Shown here: piece by piece, positions 1 to 11,140 of the stretch
Layout: every line of letters begins with the position of its first letter
Numbering within the stretch: the first letter of the stretch is position 1
Origin: Pomacea canaliculata
Taxonomy: Eukaryota; Mollusca; Gastropoda; Architaenioglossa; Ampullariidae
Direction: 5' to 3'
Length of the DNA: 64,000 nucleotides
Assembly: GCF_003073045.1 (NCBI RefSeq)
Contig: NC_037595.1
Location: forward strand, 17,714,250-17,778,249
The notes under the pieces: model-generated
Seen by the model: only the letters and a program-made list of their open reading frames with translations
Databases searched by the model: none
Told to the model about the DNA's origin: nothing
Program-made: the position numbers and the translations under genes

Positions 1-110
1 TTATTTTGTCGACGTCCACTCTGTCTTTCTTACTGTGATCTCGGTAAAATTCACCAAAAAACACGACGTATTCACGATTTCAAAAGTAACATTATTGCCA
101 CTTTCTGGTT

Positions 111-900
111 TTGCTTGATGATCAAACTGCCCACATGTGCCAAATGTTGTCTCTCACAGTACACAGAGTGTCATTTGAAGAAACCCGCCAGCTGATACAA
201 AACATTTCTTACTCGGGTGTAACAACGATCACTTGTCTCGTCGGTATCCCTGGCAACATCATCAACTGTATGTTCAATCGTCAGGGACTGAGAGACCGCT
301 TGCATTTGTGTTTGTTCTCTTTATCATTAGTCGACTGTTATCTTTTCTGTGCATTAGCAATGTATTCACTAAGTTCATTTATTCGATTTCCTAATGAACT
401 TACTGGTGAAGAATTCAATTTAAAAATTGTTACTGCATTGGTTTGTATAGCTAACGGCTTTAAGTCGACCGCCAGTTTTATTCACGTGGTAATAACAGTA
501 AATATGTGCTTTTGTATTATTTTTCCTCTCCGGGCTTCGACTCATAAAAACAAGAACTATTGCTGCCTTTATTATTACATGCTTTATATTATGTAATAGT
601 TGCTATGTTGTATACCCACTTACTAATCTCCTTACTTAAGTTCAAACAAACAATGAGCCCTAGTGGATTTTTGTGTCCACAGTTTTTACACGATACAGAG
701 CTTGTCATGGGAATCTTAGACAATTTTCTGTTGACAGCAGCATCTATAGCTAACTTAGTGATAGTAGCGACTTTAACTTTCCATACGGTTATAAAACTAC
801 AAGAAGCCATGTCATGGCGACTCAAGATCAGCTCAGCCAGTGGCCAGACTCACGACCAGCAGGTGGCGCTGTTCAAGATGCTGTTCAAGATGCTGCTATA
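111..900 (+). pseudogene. Broken class A chemosensory-type GPCR (receptor 1)
   Basis: This is a decayed relative of the intact receptor at 5725-6858. Residues matching TM1 to TM3 run in one frame (EETRQLI, CLVGIPGNIINC, RQGLRDR, CLFSLSLVDC, then PLRA after TM3). Compared with the intact paralog, one codon is lost before RQGL and one in TM2. The frame then slips at about 545-560, at the TM3-TM4 junction. A second frame (from 560) covers TM4 to the loop after TM5 (LQEAMSWRLK) and ends in a stop at 899-901. TM6 and TM7 are missing. The TM3 VDRC of the paralog reads VNMC here. It cannot make a seven-helix receptor. It lies 0.8 kb upstream of TRIM-C1q 1 on the same strand. Family assignment is firm by comparison with the neighbour; the chemosensory role is known only for gastropod relatives. 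Confidence 0.85.
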
Positions 901-1726
901 AAAAAATTATTAGCAGATGTTTGGATAAGATTTGCTCAAATAATGCCCATCAATAATAGGAAATAAAATATCGATAAAGTATAACATTACACTCTTTAAA
1001 TTAAGTTTATTTCCACTAAGTTTTTTGTACGGGTGTAAAAAGATAATGTAAACCCTTCTATCAAAAAAAAAAACAAAAAAAAAACACAGCTAAAACATTC
1101 AACAAAACTAGGCAGCCATCAAAAACTTCAATCTTGCCCAAACCCAGCTCTGCTATAAGATGGATTATAATGAAGATCTTTGTCAATTTGTGTCTGTCTC
1201 ATTCATTATATCTATTGACGAAAGTAAAATTAATTTAACTTTTACAAGAGTAGAATACATTAAGTGAATACAAAGGATTCTAAATTAATATTCTCCTGCC
1301 ACGGTAATATATGTTTGCAGAATGCAATTTTTTACATATTGTCCATAACTAATACCTCACCTGTGTATTACCATTTTCTGTAATACTTCATAAGCTTTAT
1401 GAAAGGCTATATACTTTAAAGCGTACCTTATTTAGTCGATTTATTAATTATTTACTTACTGAAGATTTTTACTGTACATTTTGATGTAGCTTTTACTTTG
1501 ACTACGTCAAAAAAATATATATACACCAAAACTCGAAAGTGTTAAACTCCGCATATCCAAAGAATACACACTTAAGACATTTTTTTAGTTTATCTATTTT
1601 GTAAATTATTATTTATCTGCCTACTTTGTACAAATGACATTTTGTGTCTTAGTGTCAAATTTTATGCCTCGAAACTTTAAAAAAGTAGCACTTTCTACGA
1701 TTGCCTTGACTTAGTTTCTTTTCCAG
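901..1726. other. AT-rich spacer or intron, no RING exons seen
   Basis: This stretch has no coding sequence I can support. I searched it for the two small RING exons that precede exon 3 in the other TRIM-C1q copies (the CSVCLEP and CPTCRA blocks) and found neither. It ends in a pyrimidine-rich tract and the AG acceptor of TRIM-C1q 1 at 1725-1726. Confidence 0.6.
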
Positions 1727-3917
1727 ACTAACTTTTACTTGAACAATGAGGCATTGACCTGCGACGTGTGCAATAGAGGGGAGGACGCCATGTTCACGTG
1801 TACTGAGTGTGGTCACAATATGTGTGACCAGTGCCAGCAGTTTCACAACAAGTTTTTCTCCAATCACCATGTGCAACCTCTAACGTGTAGTTATCAAAAA
1901 GATTATCAACTTTCCTTTGAACCTATAACCAAGGGTACAGTCACAGAACAACTCAAGGTGTTGGAGGAGGCGCTGGTGACGATGAGGGAGGAGGAGGACA
2001 CGCTGCAGGGGGAGAGGCAGGCGGTGGCTGATGTCATCAGCAGGCGGGCCGACGCCGTGAAGGCGCTAGTGACGCAGGCGGAGGAAAGGAGCCAGAGGAA
2101 GTTAGCGGAAGTAGCAGAGAGTCTGGGTAAACAGATTCAAGAAAAGATAATCACTGCACGTGACAGGCACTGTAGGATCTGGCAGCTGTCCTCACAGGGA
2201 GGAACAAAAGGTCAATCAACTTCCGTCCCGAGTCACGAGCAAACAGCTTTACTCACTGACGATGATGTTCAGATGTATAAGCAGCAGTGCAGCAGGGGCA
2301 GACAATCACAGACACTGCTGCACCAGTTTGACGACAGCGCCATCAACATGCAGGTCATAGAAGCCTACATCGGCACAGTGTCCAGTGGCAAACAATGTAC
2401 AGGGGAGGACAGCAGCAGTTTGTTATCAGCGGTTACCTGCAGTGAGACAAGTCCTCTAGAGAGGCAAGTAAGTGATACACTGCTTACGTCACTGCCGTCA
2501 GACATGACAAAACTGACACGTGACATTGCAGAGATTAAGGACAAACTGGCGGCGTTGGAAACAATTACAAGCCGCTTAGAGAAACAACAGACAACAGTTT
2601 TACAGTTGGAGGCTTTGAACGAAGAGAACTCTAATCTTCAATCACAAGTTGTGTCTTTGAGAGAAGCGGACTCCAGGATGCAGGAGAACATGGACACTTT
2701 TCAACAAAATGAGGAGAAAATAAGAGGAGACTTTTCAAATATCCAAAAGGACATAACTAATATGGAACACAAACTTCAAGGAATGAAGGCGATTAACCTT
2801 AAACTACAGACTAAGGTTGACAGTTCTCAGCAGGAGTCTTCGCACATTAAAACAGAAACTAAGAAGCTCCAAGATGCCACTGAGGATCTGAGTAGAGGTT
2901 TTCAAATCTTGAAAGGTGAGATATTAATTATCAAGCTTCGATTCTGTAGATGTTACAATAACAACACAAATCTTATGGGCTGAAACCAAGTATCTTGTGA
3001 TGAAACATACCCTTTACGAAAAAAATTATATTCTGGACTCCAGAAGCGCTTGCGCGCAAACACGTGTGTGTGTGTGTGTGTTCGTGAGGTTACTTTTATT
3101 TGGATTGAAGCTCTTAACTTTGCTATAACGGACGGTTGACAGAAAAAAACCCAACAAAATGCAGAGGTTAACGGAAAGATCATTTAACAAAAAAAATGTA
3201 TCCTGAAAATTAATCACCGCATGTAAGCCACTTACTGGATTAAACCTTACATACAGCCATGTTTAATATACTTTTTTGCAAACACACATCTTACTAAACA
3301 TAAAAGTAATAATGCAGGTACTCACGTGTTTACACAGAATGTAGAAATATTGCGTTCAACCGTTGATATGATGAAAAAATCAAGAACTTTGATGAATTTT
3401 TCACTACTGACAAATCTGATGATGATGAGGAGGAGGAGGAGGACGACGACGACGACGACGATGAAGACGACAACGATGATGATACCTTGAAGTTTCTTTT
3501 TTTTTCTTAGAAAAAGCGAGTAATTTGGTGGCTTTCAACGCCAGACTACATGAAGACAGTCCAGCAGGCTCTGTCATCTTGAGAGAAGTTGACTGCAATG
3601 TCGGGCAGGCCTACGACAACAAAACAGGCATTTTCACCGTCCCTGTCACAGGCATCTACTTCTTTATGGCCAGAGCGATGGCAGCTGAGGAACCCAAGAG
3701 GTTTTTTCTGGATATCTGGGTGGACAACGTGCGAGCTGCTGAGTCAGGATCCTCTCAGGGTAAACCTCTCCCGGGGGTGAACTGCACTGTGCACTTAATT
3801 CAGAAACTGATAAAAGGACAGAAGGTAAGGTTGTGCTCGAGGTGTGATGTTCAATTCCGATGTAAAGAAACTTCTTTTTCTGGAGCCTTAGTGCATCCAG
3901 ACTTAAATATCGTGTAG
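1727..3917 (+). CDS. TRIM-C1q 1: B-box, coiled-coil, C1q protein without visible RING exons
   Basis: Two exons are supported: 1727-2915 (AG before, GT at 2916, phase 1) and 3511-3917 (AG at 3509-3510, stop TAG 3915-3917). Together they give 531 codons in frame. The first starts TNFYLNN, as in the other copies, then a C6H2 zinc-binding B-box (CDVC, CTEC, CDQC, two His). After it come a coiled coil, a GC-rich conserved stretch and a second coiled coil. The last exon is a complete C1q head (NVGQAYDNKTGIF, PVTGIYFFMARA, ETSFSGALV). There is no ATG at the exon start and no RING exon in the 1.7 kb upstream, so the gene either begins left of the window or has lost its RING. It is the most divergent copy; past the exon 3 donor it lacks the hydrophobic tail found in copies 2, 3 and 5. 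A role in innate recognition is inference from the C1q and TRIM-like parts. Confidence 0.8.
3417..3483. repeat. (GAT/GAG/GAC)n trinucleotide repeat in intron
   Basis: A run of GAT, GAG and GAC triplets lies just before the C1q acceptor of TRIM-C1q 1. Similar GAT or ATC triplet runs sit beside the C1q exon in every other copy (before it in 4 and 6, after the stop in 1, 2, 3 and 5), so the tract was probably present in the ancestral gene. Confidence 0.85.
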
Positions 3918-4692
3918 CAAGAGCTTCTATTGCTGCTCAGTTTAAATGATGATCATCATCATCATCATCCAAGCACGATACTTTTAATTCTTTTATTTGT
4001 TTATCAAATTATCAGTGACCTCAGTCGTTAGCATTGCATAAAACAAACATGAAACAGTTGAAATATATTTTTTTTAAATTTTAATCTATTTGTCATGAAT
4101 GGTACAGATCTCAAAGCAATTTAATACATGCATGCTGTCATGACACATCCATTGTAAATATACCACCTTATCTACGTTCTATAAACAATTTTAGATGATG
4201 GCATTAATGTTTCAACGAAGCGCTACTGATACCAGAATAATATATTAGGAAGTCAAATTACTACAAACTAGGCATGATATCACAAAACATTTTTTGTCGG
4301 TGACTTCCTGTACATCTGTCAACAACTTTGAATAAATCATGACAAAAATAGACTACAAAAGTTATTTTTCTTTAAAATTCTTTCTTTGTTTGAGACAAAC
4401 GGAAAGTTTTATTATGCTTATAGAAGCGTAGATGTATGCCGGGTACCGGTTACTCAATTCAACATTGATTTGTACTCAACCCAAAACTATGAAGGAAACA
4501 GTAAGTAATATTTAAATTCTAATGTATATTCTAATAAAATATGTGTTGGTTTGATACTTTATGTTTGTTTATATGGGGTAAATATTAATTTTTTAACGTT
4601 TGACCTATCATAATCATAAAGAAAAATATATACATATAAATTATGTACAATACCTTGTAAAGGCAAGGAATCACTCTTATTCCCAGTTCCAG

Positions 4693-4723
<31 letters not shown>

Positions 4724-5724
4724 AATCTTAACCGCGTCTTTTTACATCGATGACAGGTTTTTGAGTCACAAAACTGAGTTCAAAAGAACATTTCGAGCAG
4801 TCATTGGATTTTTCATAAATGATGTTTACCACTATTCATTCCTAATAGCATGCAGCTAAGGTCGACAACCCATGCCTCTTATGGCAAACAAGGGTAATAA
4901 CCCACGTTCCTAACAATTGCTTAAATTTATATTTGTAGTTTTGTTTTTCATCTTGTCTAAACACAGCTATAGAAATATAAGTGGCACTCATTCGTGTTAA
5001 AACACAGCTGTAGAGATATGAGTGGCCCTCATCAATAGAAAACTGAAGGTGAGGTTTCTTCCTCCAGCCTGCGCTCGAGTATATTTGAATGACCGCGTGC
5101 AGGGAGACAACTGATAAGTACAAATTGACACAAACACGTGCACACGCATGAATAGATGAAAGAACAAAGCTGCTTAAATAATTTACTATCATGGACGTAC
5201 GCATAAGAACAGCTTTGTTCTTTAATAATGTTCTGTAGTTTCATGAACTGCCACCAACTGTGACATTTTCTCTGTATAGGTTAAATAGATAATTACAGGT
5301 TTTGTGCAATTTCTGTATGCTGGCTTCCACTTATTGCTCCTGCACAGTATACTTAATATCGGATTATTTTGTACATTTTTTTCTTTCGTGCCTCTTAAGA
5401 AAATTAATTTGATTGTAATATCTGAAAGATTATTTGCTTAAAACTAATATTTCTAATTGTATTACAATGAAAACTTATTACTCTCATTTTTTGTCCCCTG
5501 TGGCAACAAACAAACGGTTTTTTGGTATATAAGCCGCTATTACAGATAAATTACAGTACAAGGTAAACTGATGCTTAAAAAGAACTTATATAGCCGTATA
5601 CTTATGGACAAAGATTAAATGTGTTGTAAAGCGTTTAATCAGATGATCACGGTTCTCTTATCTGTTTTATGCACACTAAGGCTGCTGCTATTAATCATCG
5701 ACAGTTGTCGTCATCGTCCACGAT
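3918..5724. other. Spacer between TRIM-C1q 1 and receptor 2
   Basis: AT-rich sequence with an ATC-triplet run at about 3950-3970 and a CT/AC microsatellite near 4690-4725. A segment at about 4445-4550 is strongly similar to 60395-60500 and ends in a good splice donor (GTAAGT); it may be an untranslated first exon of receptor 2. A TATA-like site lies near 5525. No coding sequence is supported. Confidence 0.5.
5524..5533 (+). promoter_or_regulatory. TATA-like box upstream of receptor 2
   Basis: The sequence GGTATATAAG lies about 190 bases before the receptor ATG at 5725 and is the best TATA match in that spacer. It would fit a core promoter if the gene has a short leader, but a splice donor near 4500 argues for a further upstream exon instead. 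Position and consensus are the only evidence. Confidence 0.3.
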
Positions 5725-6858
5725 ATGAATAACTGTGTTACATTTTCAGAAATCGGCATTGTAACTGTAACATCTGTCATCCCTGTTGCCTACGATGATA
5801 TGCAGGGTGTCATTAGTGAAGAAACCCGACAGCTGATAGAAAACATTTGTTATGCGGCTGTAACAACGATCACGTGTCTTGTCGGTATCCCTGGCAACAT
5901 CATCAACTGCGTGGTGTTCCATCGTCAAGGACTGAGAGAACGCATGCATTTGTGTTTGTTCTCTTTATCATTAGTCGACTGTTGTTATTTGCTCTGTGCA
6001 TTGGCAATGTATTCAGTAGGTTCATTTGTCCGATTTTTTAATGAACTTACTGGCGACGAATACCTTTTGAAAAGTATAAATGCTCTGGTTGGTATCGCCT
6101 ACGGTCTGAGGTCGACTTCCAGTTTTATTTACGTGGTAATAACAGTAGACAGGTGCTTGTGTGTCATCTTTCCTCTGAAGACTTCTTCTCTCATAAAGAC
6201 AAGAACAGTCACTGTCTTGATTGCTGCTTGCTTTATATTATTTCAGAGTTGCTTTATTGTATTTCCGTTTACATATATCGCTACTTTAATCAAAACAGAA
6301 ACTGGACCACGTTGGATTTTTCTGCCTACACAGTTTTTTCGTGATACAGTGATTTTCTTGGATATTTTCAGCAATTTTCTTTTTTCAGCGATACCTATAA
6401 CTAACTTTGTTATAATAGTTATTGCAACAGTCCTGACGGTCATCAAACTACAAGAAGCCATGTCATGGCGGCTAAAGACCAGCTCATCTCGTGGTCAGAC
6501 TCACGGCCAGCAGATTTCTCTTACCAAGATGCTAGTGACTGTGTCAAGTGTTTATATAATCAACACCACCCCCTTAATGATAAAAGAACCAATCATTTGT
6601 TTTCTTAAAGATTGTTTGGACACTGGCCAGTGTTTTAACCTCGCCATGGTTCTCATCGCTATTTGCGAATCGTGTCTTGATGTCAACAGTTCCATTCACA
6701 TATTTATTTACTACTTCCGCTCCTCCCGATATCGAGCAGTTTTTTTAGAGATGTTTTGTGGAGTTAAAAACACAGGCAAGAAAAACAGTAAACAATGCTT
6801 TAATTCTGTGACTGCTGCCTCGTATACTGCTTCGTCATCACATCTTGTATCTGAGTGA
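5725..6858 (+). CDS. Intact class A GPCR, gastropod chemosensory-receptor type (receptor 2)
   Basis: A single uninterrupted exon of 377 residues with seven hydrophobic segments: TM1 about 42-64 (CLVGIPGNIINC), TM2 76-98 (LCLFSLSLVD), TM3 118-141 ending in VDRC where most class A receptors have DRY, TM4 160-182, TM5 206-240, TM6 266-288 and TM7 306-330 (NSSIHIFIYYF in place of NPxxY). The tail is about 45 residues and rich in Ser and Lys. The RQGLRER loop after TM1 is typical of the intronless chemosensory receptors described from Aplysia and Elysia. It should sit in the plasma membrane and couple to a G protein; the ligand is unknown. The ATG at 5725 gives a 40-residue extracellular end; a second Met at residue 26 is possible. 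Broken relatives flank it on both sides, so this is the surviving member of a local receptor cluster. Confidence 0.9.
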   Translation: MNNCVTFSEIGIVTVTSVIPVAYDDMQGVISEETRQLIENICYAAVTTITCLVGIPGNIINCVVFHRQGLRERMHLCLFSLSLVDCCYLLCALAMYSVGSFVRFFNELTGDEYLLKSINALVGIAYGLRSTSSFIYVVITVDRCLCVIFPLKTSSLIKTRTVTVLIAACFILFQSCFIVFPFTYIATLIKTETGPRWIFLPTQFFRDTVIFLDIFSNFLFSAIPITNFVIIVIATVLTVIKLQEAMSWRLKTSSSRGQTHGQQISLTKMLVTVSSVYIINTTPLMIKEPIICFLKDCLDTGQCFNLAMVLIAICESCLDVNSSIHIFIYYFRSSRYRAVFLEMFCGVKNTGKKNSKQCFNSVTAASYTASSSHLVSE

Positions 6859-7029
6859 ATTAAAATATACAAAATGACAGGTTCATTGCTATGATGAGGA
6901 GGCTGGCTAATCCATTAGCGGAAGAAAAATATATATTTCATGTGATTAATATCCTAAAGAAGGAGTTCACTAAATAGACATTGTGGTGATAGTCAACGGT
7001 TATGGGATATTCTGAGTGTTTTTCAATAA

Positions 7030-7470
7030 ATTACACGGACTACGTATCAAATGGTTAGTTCAAACAAAAAATGGCTACTGTGAGTTTGTGTGCCAACACT
7101 CTTTTTTATGATACAAAGGTTTACGAGTATGTTAGGAAATGTGTTAGCAGTGATACTCATCACTAAATCTGTGATAGCAGCTGCAACAGTTCTGACGATG
7201 ATAAAACTACAAACAGCCATGTCCAGGACCAGCTCAACAGGCAAGAGGTTGCGATGTCCAAGATGTTTGTAGTGTCGTGTGTGTCGCAATCAGGTATTTC
7301 AATTTTTAAAGAATTCTTTTTCCACTTGCTGGCATTTGAACTTGTGACTGCGACAAACGCCTTTGTGAAACCGTCTTCTCAGTGTTAACAATTTGTTCAC
7401 ATATTTATTTACTTCGTTTGTGCCTCGCGATATAGGTCAATTTTCTGGGAAATGTTTTAGTACCGAAGCT
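7030..7470 (+). pseudogene. Receptor relic (receptor 3), TM5 and TM7 pieces only
   Basis: Short pieces match the receptor at 5725-6858. ITKSVIAAATVLTMIKLQTAMS (7147-7220 region) corresponds to TM5 and the following loop, which reads ATVLTVIKLQEAMSW in the intact gene. A stretch near 7388-7460 resembles the TM7 end (HIFIYYFRSSRYRAVFLEMF) in a broken frame. TM1 to TM4 and TM6 are gone. It lies 170 bases after receptor 2 on the same strand, a decayed tandem duplicate. It cannot encode a receptor. Confidence 0.65.
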
Positions 7471-9730
7471 ATAGGAAAGACAAACAGCAAATTATCCCTT
7501 TTTGGTAGTTGCTACCTGGTCGGTTGTCGTACCTTATCTTATCTATTAGTAAATAAAAATACACAAATGAGAAAGTCTTACTGCACTGCTGATAAACAGG
7601 ATAATCAGTTGTATAGCTTTGTGTGTTATACTTGAACTGAGGAGCAGACACGCTGTGATGTAAGTAGACGATTACAGTATACTTTTTTTTTTGCTCAGTA
7701 TTTAGGTATCAAGAAATGCTGAAAGTAACTCTTTTAGCCAATTTAGAATTTTTTTAATTTGTTTTAAAATCAAAATTTTTATCGTGACTTACAAAAGAAA
7801 ACAATTAATAACCATTTAGGAATTTAAGAAACATGTATTAAAGTGACAACTTAATTCAAACATCTGTATAAATACTTCTAAAAATAAGAGCACAATAAAC
7901 ACTAAAAGAACATTATTATTATCTATGTATGCTTTTAGTTTATTTTTTCTTTGTATACTCGTTAAGCTGACCTATAATGGTGTATAAACCGCCAGGTAAA
8001 TTCGCTTTGTTTTATGATAATTATTAAATATAATATAAACATGATATAATTGTATTGCGCAATCAAGCTTTACATTTGATCTTCTATGCATGCTGCACTA
8101 GTAGCTTTGTGAATAGAAGCTAACATGAAATAAAATCACTTTGGAAAGCCCAAGTCAGAAAACTGTAAAAATTTAGTCTGTGCTTTAAATATTGTAATAA
8201 ATTCCAGAAAGATTTTTACGATATTATTTTGCAGTATGATTTCTTAGTGTATCAATAAAAGGCGTTGGCTGAATGCTGACGTATAGCAAACGATGTTTAA
8301 TGTTTTGCTGTAACATTTACAACTTTTCTTTTGAGTACCACAGTCACTAACCAGCCTGGTTCAAGGCCAAAACTAATTGGTTGACTAAAGTATGCTAATT
8401 ATAGGTTCGTAGCGTTTATTAAGCGGAAATTTTTCTGTTTTAACGACTGACAGGCCGCGGAAATGTATTCGGTTGACCGTTGTCTGGAGATGGAAAAAGA
8501 GAGAGGTGGGGTATACAGTTACCTAGGGTGTAGGTAGAGGTAGGTTACAAATTAGAGACTTAAAAGGCGCGAAGATTTGTGTTCTTTTTCATGGCTGACA
8601 TGCTACAGTAGTTTATGTTTGTTTTGGTGTAGAAGAGGGGTTATTCGGTCAACTCGCCAGCTAACTATATAATCTAGAACTATTAAAGTCTGTTGAGTCT
8701 TGTACTGTCAGACACAGCAAATGTCTCAAGTGATATTAAACTAGAGCAGTGACAACTTATTTATCCAAAGCTGACAAAAACCACTACTACAATAGCTATC
8801 GACAGAAAGCTAATTCATCCTTGCCTTTGAGTGAGACTCAAATGTATGCACAATACTTTTGATAGAAATGGCACGAGAGGACAAGAAAGCTAGGTCACTG
8901 TGTCACCTAGTGCTGGTAACCTACATCTCCCAGCAAAGACGGTCTTGAGTATTTTCATAAATGTCACCAGCTTTCTGTGAAGGACTGGGTGTGTTCAGAT
9001 GCCGGCTAAGAGGTTTTCTCGTATTTCCCTGAACATACTGTCAAGTTCACGGCAAAAACTTATACAGTAGTGTTCTTGGTTTTAAGAACCACAATATTTA
9101 TCAGTACTTAAAGTTCGATTTCTCTGAGTTTTAAACAGTGAGTGTTGTGTTTTAGTATTTAACACAAAATCTTCTTCATGAGTCTCACTGAACCTCGAAT
9201 TTCATTAAATTGCTATATAACAACCAAGTATGTGAACAACAAATGTGAGCGACTCACTGCTATAACCATTAAGTTGCATTGTCCTCTTTGAATAGCCCAT
9301 AAGTTCGAGCCCTATATGAAACTCAACCAAAATCACTATGTCATCCTCAAAATACAGCGAGAAAATTTGTCTAGTCGACGATACCTTTGCACTCGAGCAG
9401 ATCGTGACATAACTAACTTCACAGCTAACCCCATGACATACCTAGCTCATGTTTGACCCGCACAAAGATGACTAAGAGGCAATGTCTGCAGCATAGAAAG
9501 ATGAGTTTTCAATGTGTACCTAGAGATAAAAGTCTCAATCTGTTACGAGAAGCCGCTAAGTTACAGATAGCGGGATACGACCCTAGAAGCGCAGGGGAAA
9601 CAAGCAGGTGTGTGAGGTGACGAGGGTGGACCAGGTGAACGACGGAGCAAAAGCGGTCCAACTCAAGTTTGAAAATACTGTTGTGTTTAATTTTTACTAA
9701 CTTAGCCCCATCAACGACGATACGAAGTAA
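7471..9730. other. Spacer, nothing recognised
   Basis: No coding sequence, RNA gene or clear mobile element could be supported. Composition becomes less AT-rich after about 9300, leading into the decayed RING exon. Confidence 0.5.
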
Positions 9731-9875
9731 AATGCGAGGGCGACGTGCAGTGTACTTGATGATGCCACGGTTGTTTACAGCGTGTATCTGTAGCTGTGCA
9801 AGGGGAGCAATCTAAAATCATTACAATGTTCTCAGACTTTTTACCTCCCCTCGTTGCCTACCTGGCACATCACTG
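9731..9875 (+). pseudogene. Decayed TRIM-C1q exon 1 (RING first half) relic
   Basis: Base-by-base similarity to exon 1 of TRIM-C1q 2 (11141-11284) is visible despite many changes. Shared stretches include GTGCAGTGTAC, the GCGTGTATCTG block matching the second RING cysteine, and CCTCCCCT near the CLPCL codons; the end (CATCACTG then GTG) matches the exon donor. There is no open frame. The preceding 100 bases also resemble the leader of copy 2. No matching exons 2 to 4 follow before the next gene, so this is an isolated remnant of a seventh copy, probably left by a partial tandem duplication. Confidence 0.6.
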
Positions 9876-10167
9876 TGGTGCGGAGTTGTTCTCAACTAGG
9901 GTAGTGTCGTAAATGAATGATTACACACTTTCGCTAAAGGGTTGTGAATGCGGTCGTATCACGAACATATATTACACATTTATGATCACATCGTTATCTT
10001 CCGCACACGTCTATCCACATCACCATGTGTTGCTATCTTTGAAACAGGGATGTGGGACAGAGTGGGTGTAAACATAGTAGACCAAATAGGTGGCACTTTG
10101 AAGTATGTGACTTGCTTGTCAGCGGACCATAACACCTACACGGTAGAGTGGTGCTTTTTCCACTCTC

Positions 10168-10518
10168 AAAATAGGGAGCTAACGGGAAAGAGCATTTCGA
10201 GATAAGACTGCGGATCAACACTTTACCGATACTCGAAATTTACAAAGGAAAGGAGTGACCCCTCGTGATGCGGTGAACAGGATGCAGGCACTGTCGTTGC
10301 CCGTTATTTATACATAAACACTTGTGTACTACGTCATCCTTTCCGTGGTCGCTCCTCTCCCTTTCGCGGGGACCGCGCAGCTTGTGTCTAGGGAAGAGGA
10401 TGCAGGGCGGAAGAAAATAAACAATGTTAGCAGTACACACTGCACCCGACAAGCGACCGCTACACTTTGCTTAAAATGGAGAGGGAGGCTATTCCTCAGC
10501 ACGCTCACACCCTATTTT
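10168..10518. mobile_element. Possible non-autonomous DNA element with short inverted ends
   Basis: The segment begins AAAATAGGG and ends CCCTATTTT, an exact 9-bp inverted pair with a weaker match beyond it. It is GC-rich against an AT-rich background and about 350 bp long. No clear target duplication flanks it and no coding capacity is seen, so the call is tentative. Confidence 0.25.
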
Positions 10519-10929
10519 AGACAATTTTAAAAAAAGGTTTTTTTTTCTAGAAATGATAATAAATTTTAGCAAAGTTATGGTGTAATTTGAGGAAAATAAA
10601 ACAGAGAGCCTGGGAGACCCTTTTTCCGTTGGTATTTTTTTTTTAAAGATGCATTTATTTTAGTTTAGTTTGTGTAAGAGAAAGAGAGCAACTATACACG
10701 CAGACTTCTCCACATACACATCGATAAAAGAATCAATTCACTCGACACTACAGCGTCAACATGTACAACGGGCTGTCGCCTGCGCACGGAAAACGATTTT
10801 TATAAACTTATGCTACTTTCGTTTTCCAGGTATTTGGGTGAAAAAGAAAGTAGCCTTCCTGGTAACATGACAAAGCACATATTGTATTATGTCTCTCATA
10901 CAACGTCACGGAACTAAATACCTTACAAG

Positions 10930-11140
10930 TGTTTTTCTTCTGAAACAGGCTCAATCGGTTACTAGTGACTAGGTTACAGACGGCCAGTTGCGACCCTCAC
11001 ATGTGCAGGAGAAGAAAACAGATTGTTGTGGTGACGTGGTTGGACTAGGAACACGACGGAGTAGCAGCCGTTGACTGACATTTTGAAAGGATTGTTTTCG
11101 TAATTTTCTGACACCTCTACCGACGTCGAGGAGAAGGGCG
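10930..11140 (+). promoter_or_regulatory. Conserved 5' flank and leader of TRIM-C1q 2
   Basis: This stretch is closely matched by 40230-40445 just before exon 1 of TRIM-C1q 5, including the TCAATCGGTTACTAG block and the leader before the ATG. Retention next to exon 1 in both subfamily members fits a shared promoter and 5' UTR, though recent duplication alone could explain it. Confidence 0.4.

Larger units (their letters stand above)
9876..11140. other. Spacer with GC-rich block and 5' flank of TRIM-C1q 2
   Basis: A block at about 10060-10520 is clearly richer in G and C than its surroundings and includes the possible inverted-repeat element at 10168-10518. From about 10680 to 11140 the sequence is homologous to the 5' flank of TRIM-C1q 5 (about 40000-40445). 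Confidence 0.5.

Noticed and set aside
3404-3510. Acidic reading frame (Asp/Glu run) just before the C1q acceptor of copy 1
   Set aside because: It is an imperfect triplet microsatellite. Other copies have no matching exon, and the frame ends at the TAG of the acceptor.
9290-9320. TTCGAGCCC resembling a tRNA T-loop
   Set aside because: No A box at the right distance and no cloverleaf arms could be paired.
9948-10205. 85-codon frame on the + strand
   Set aside because: No recognisable domain, overlaps the GC-rich block and is not shared by the related flank of copy 5.
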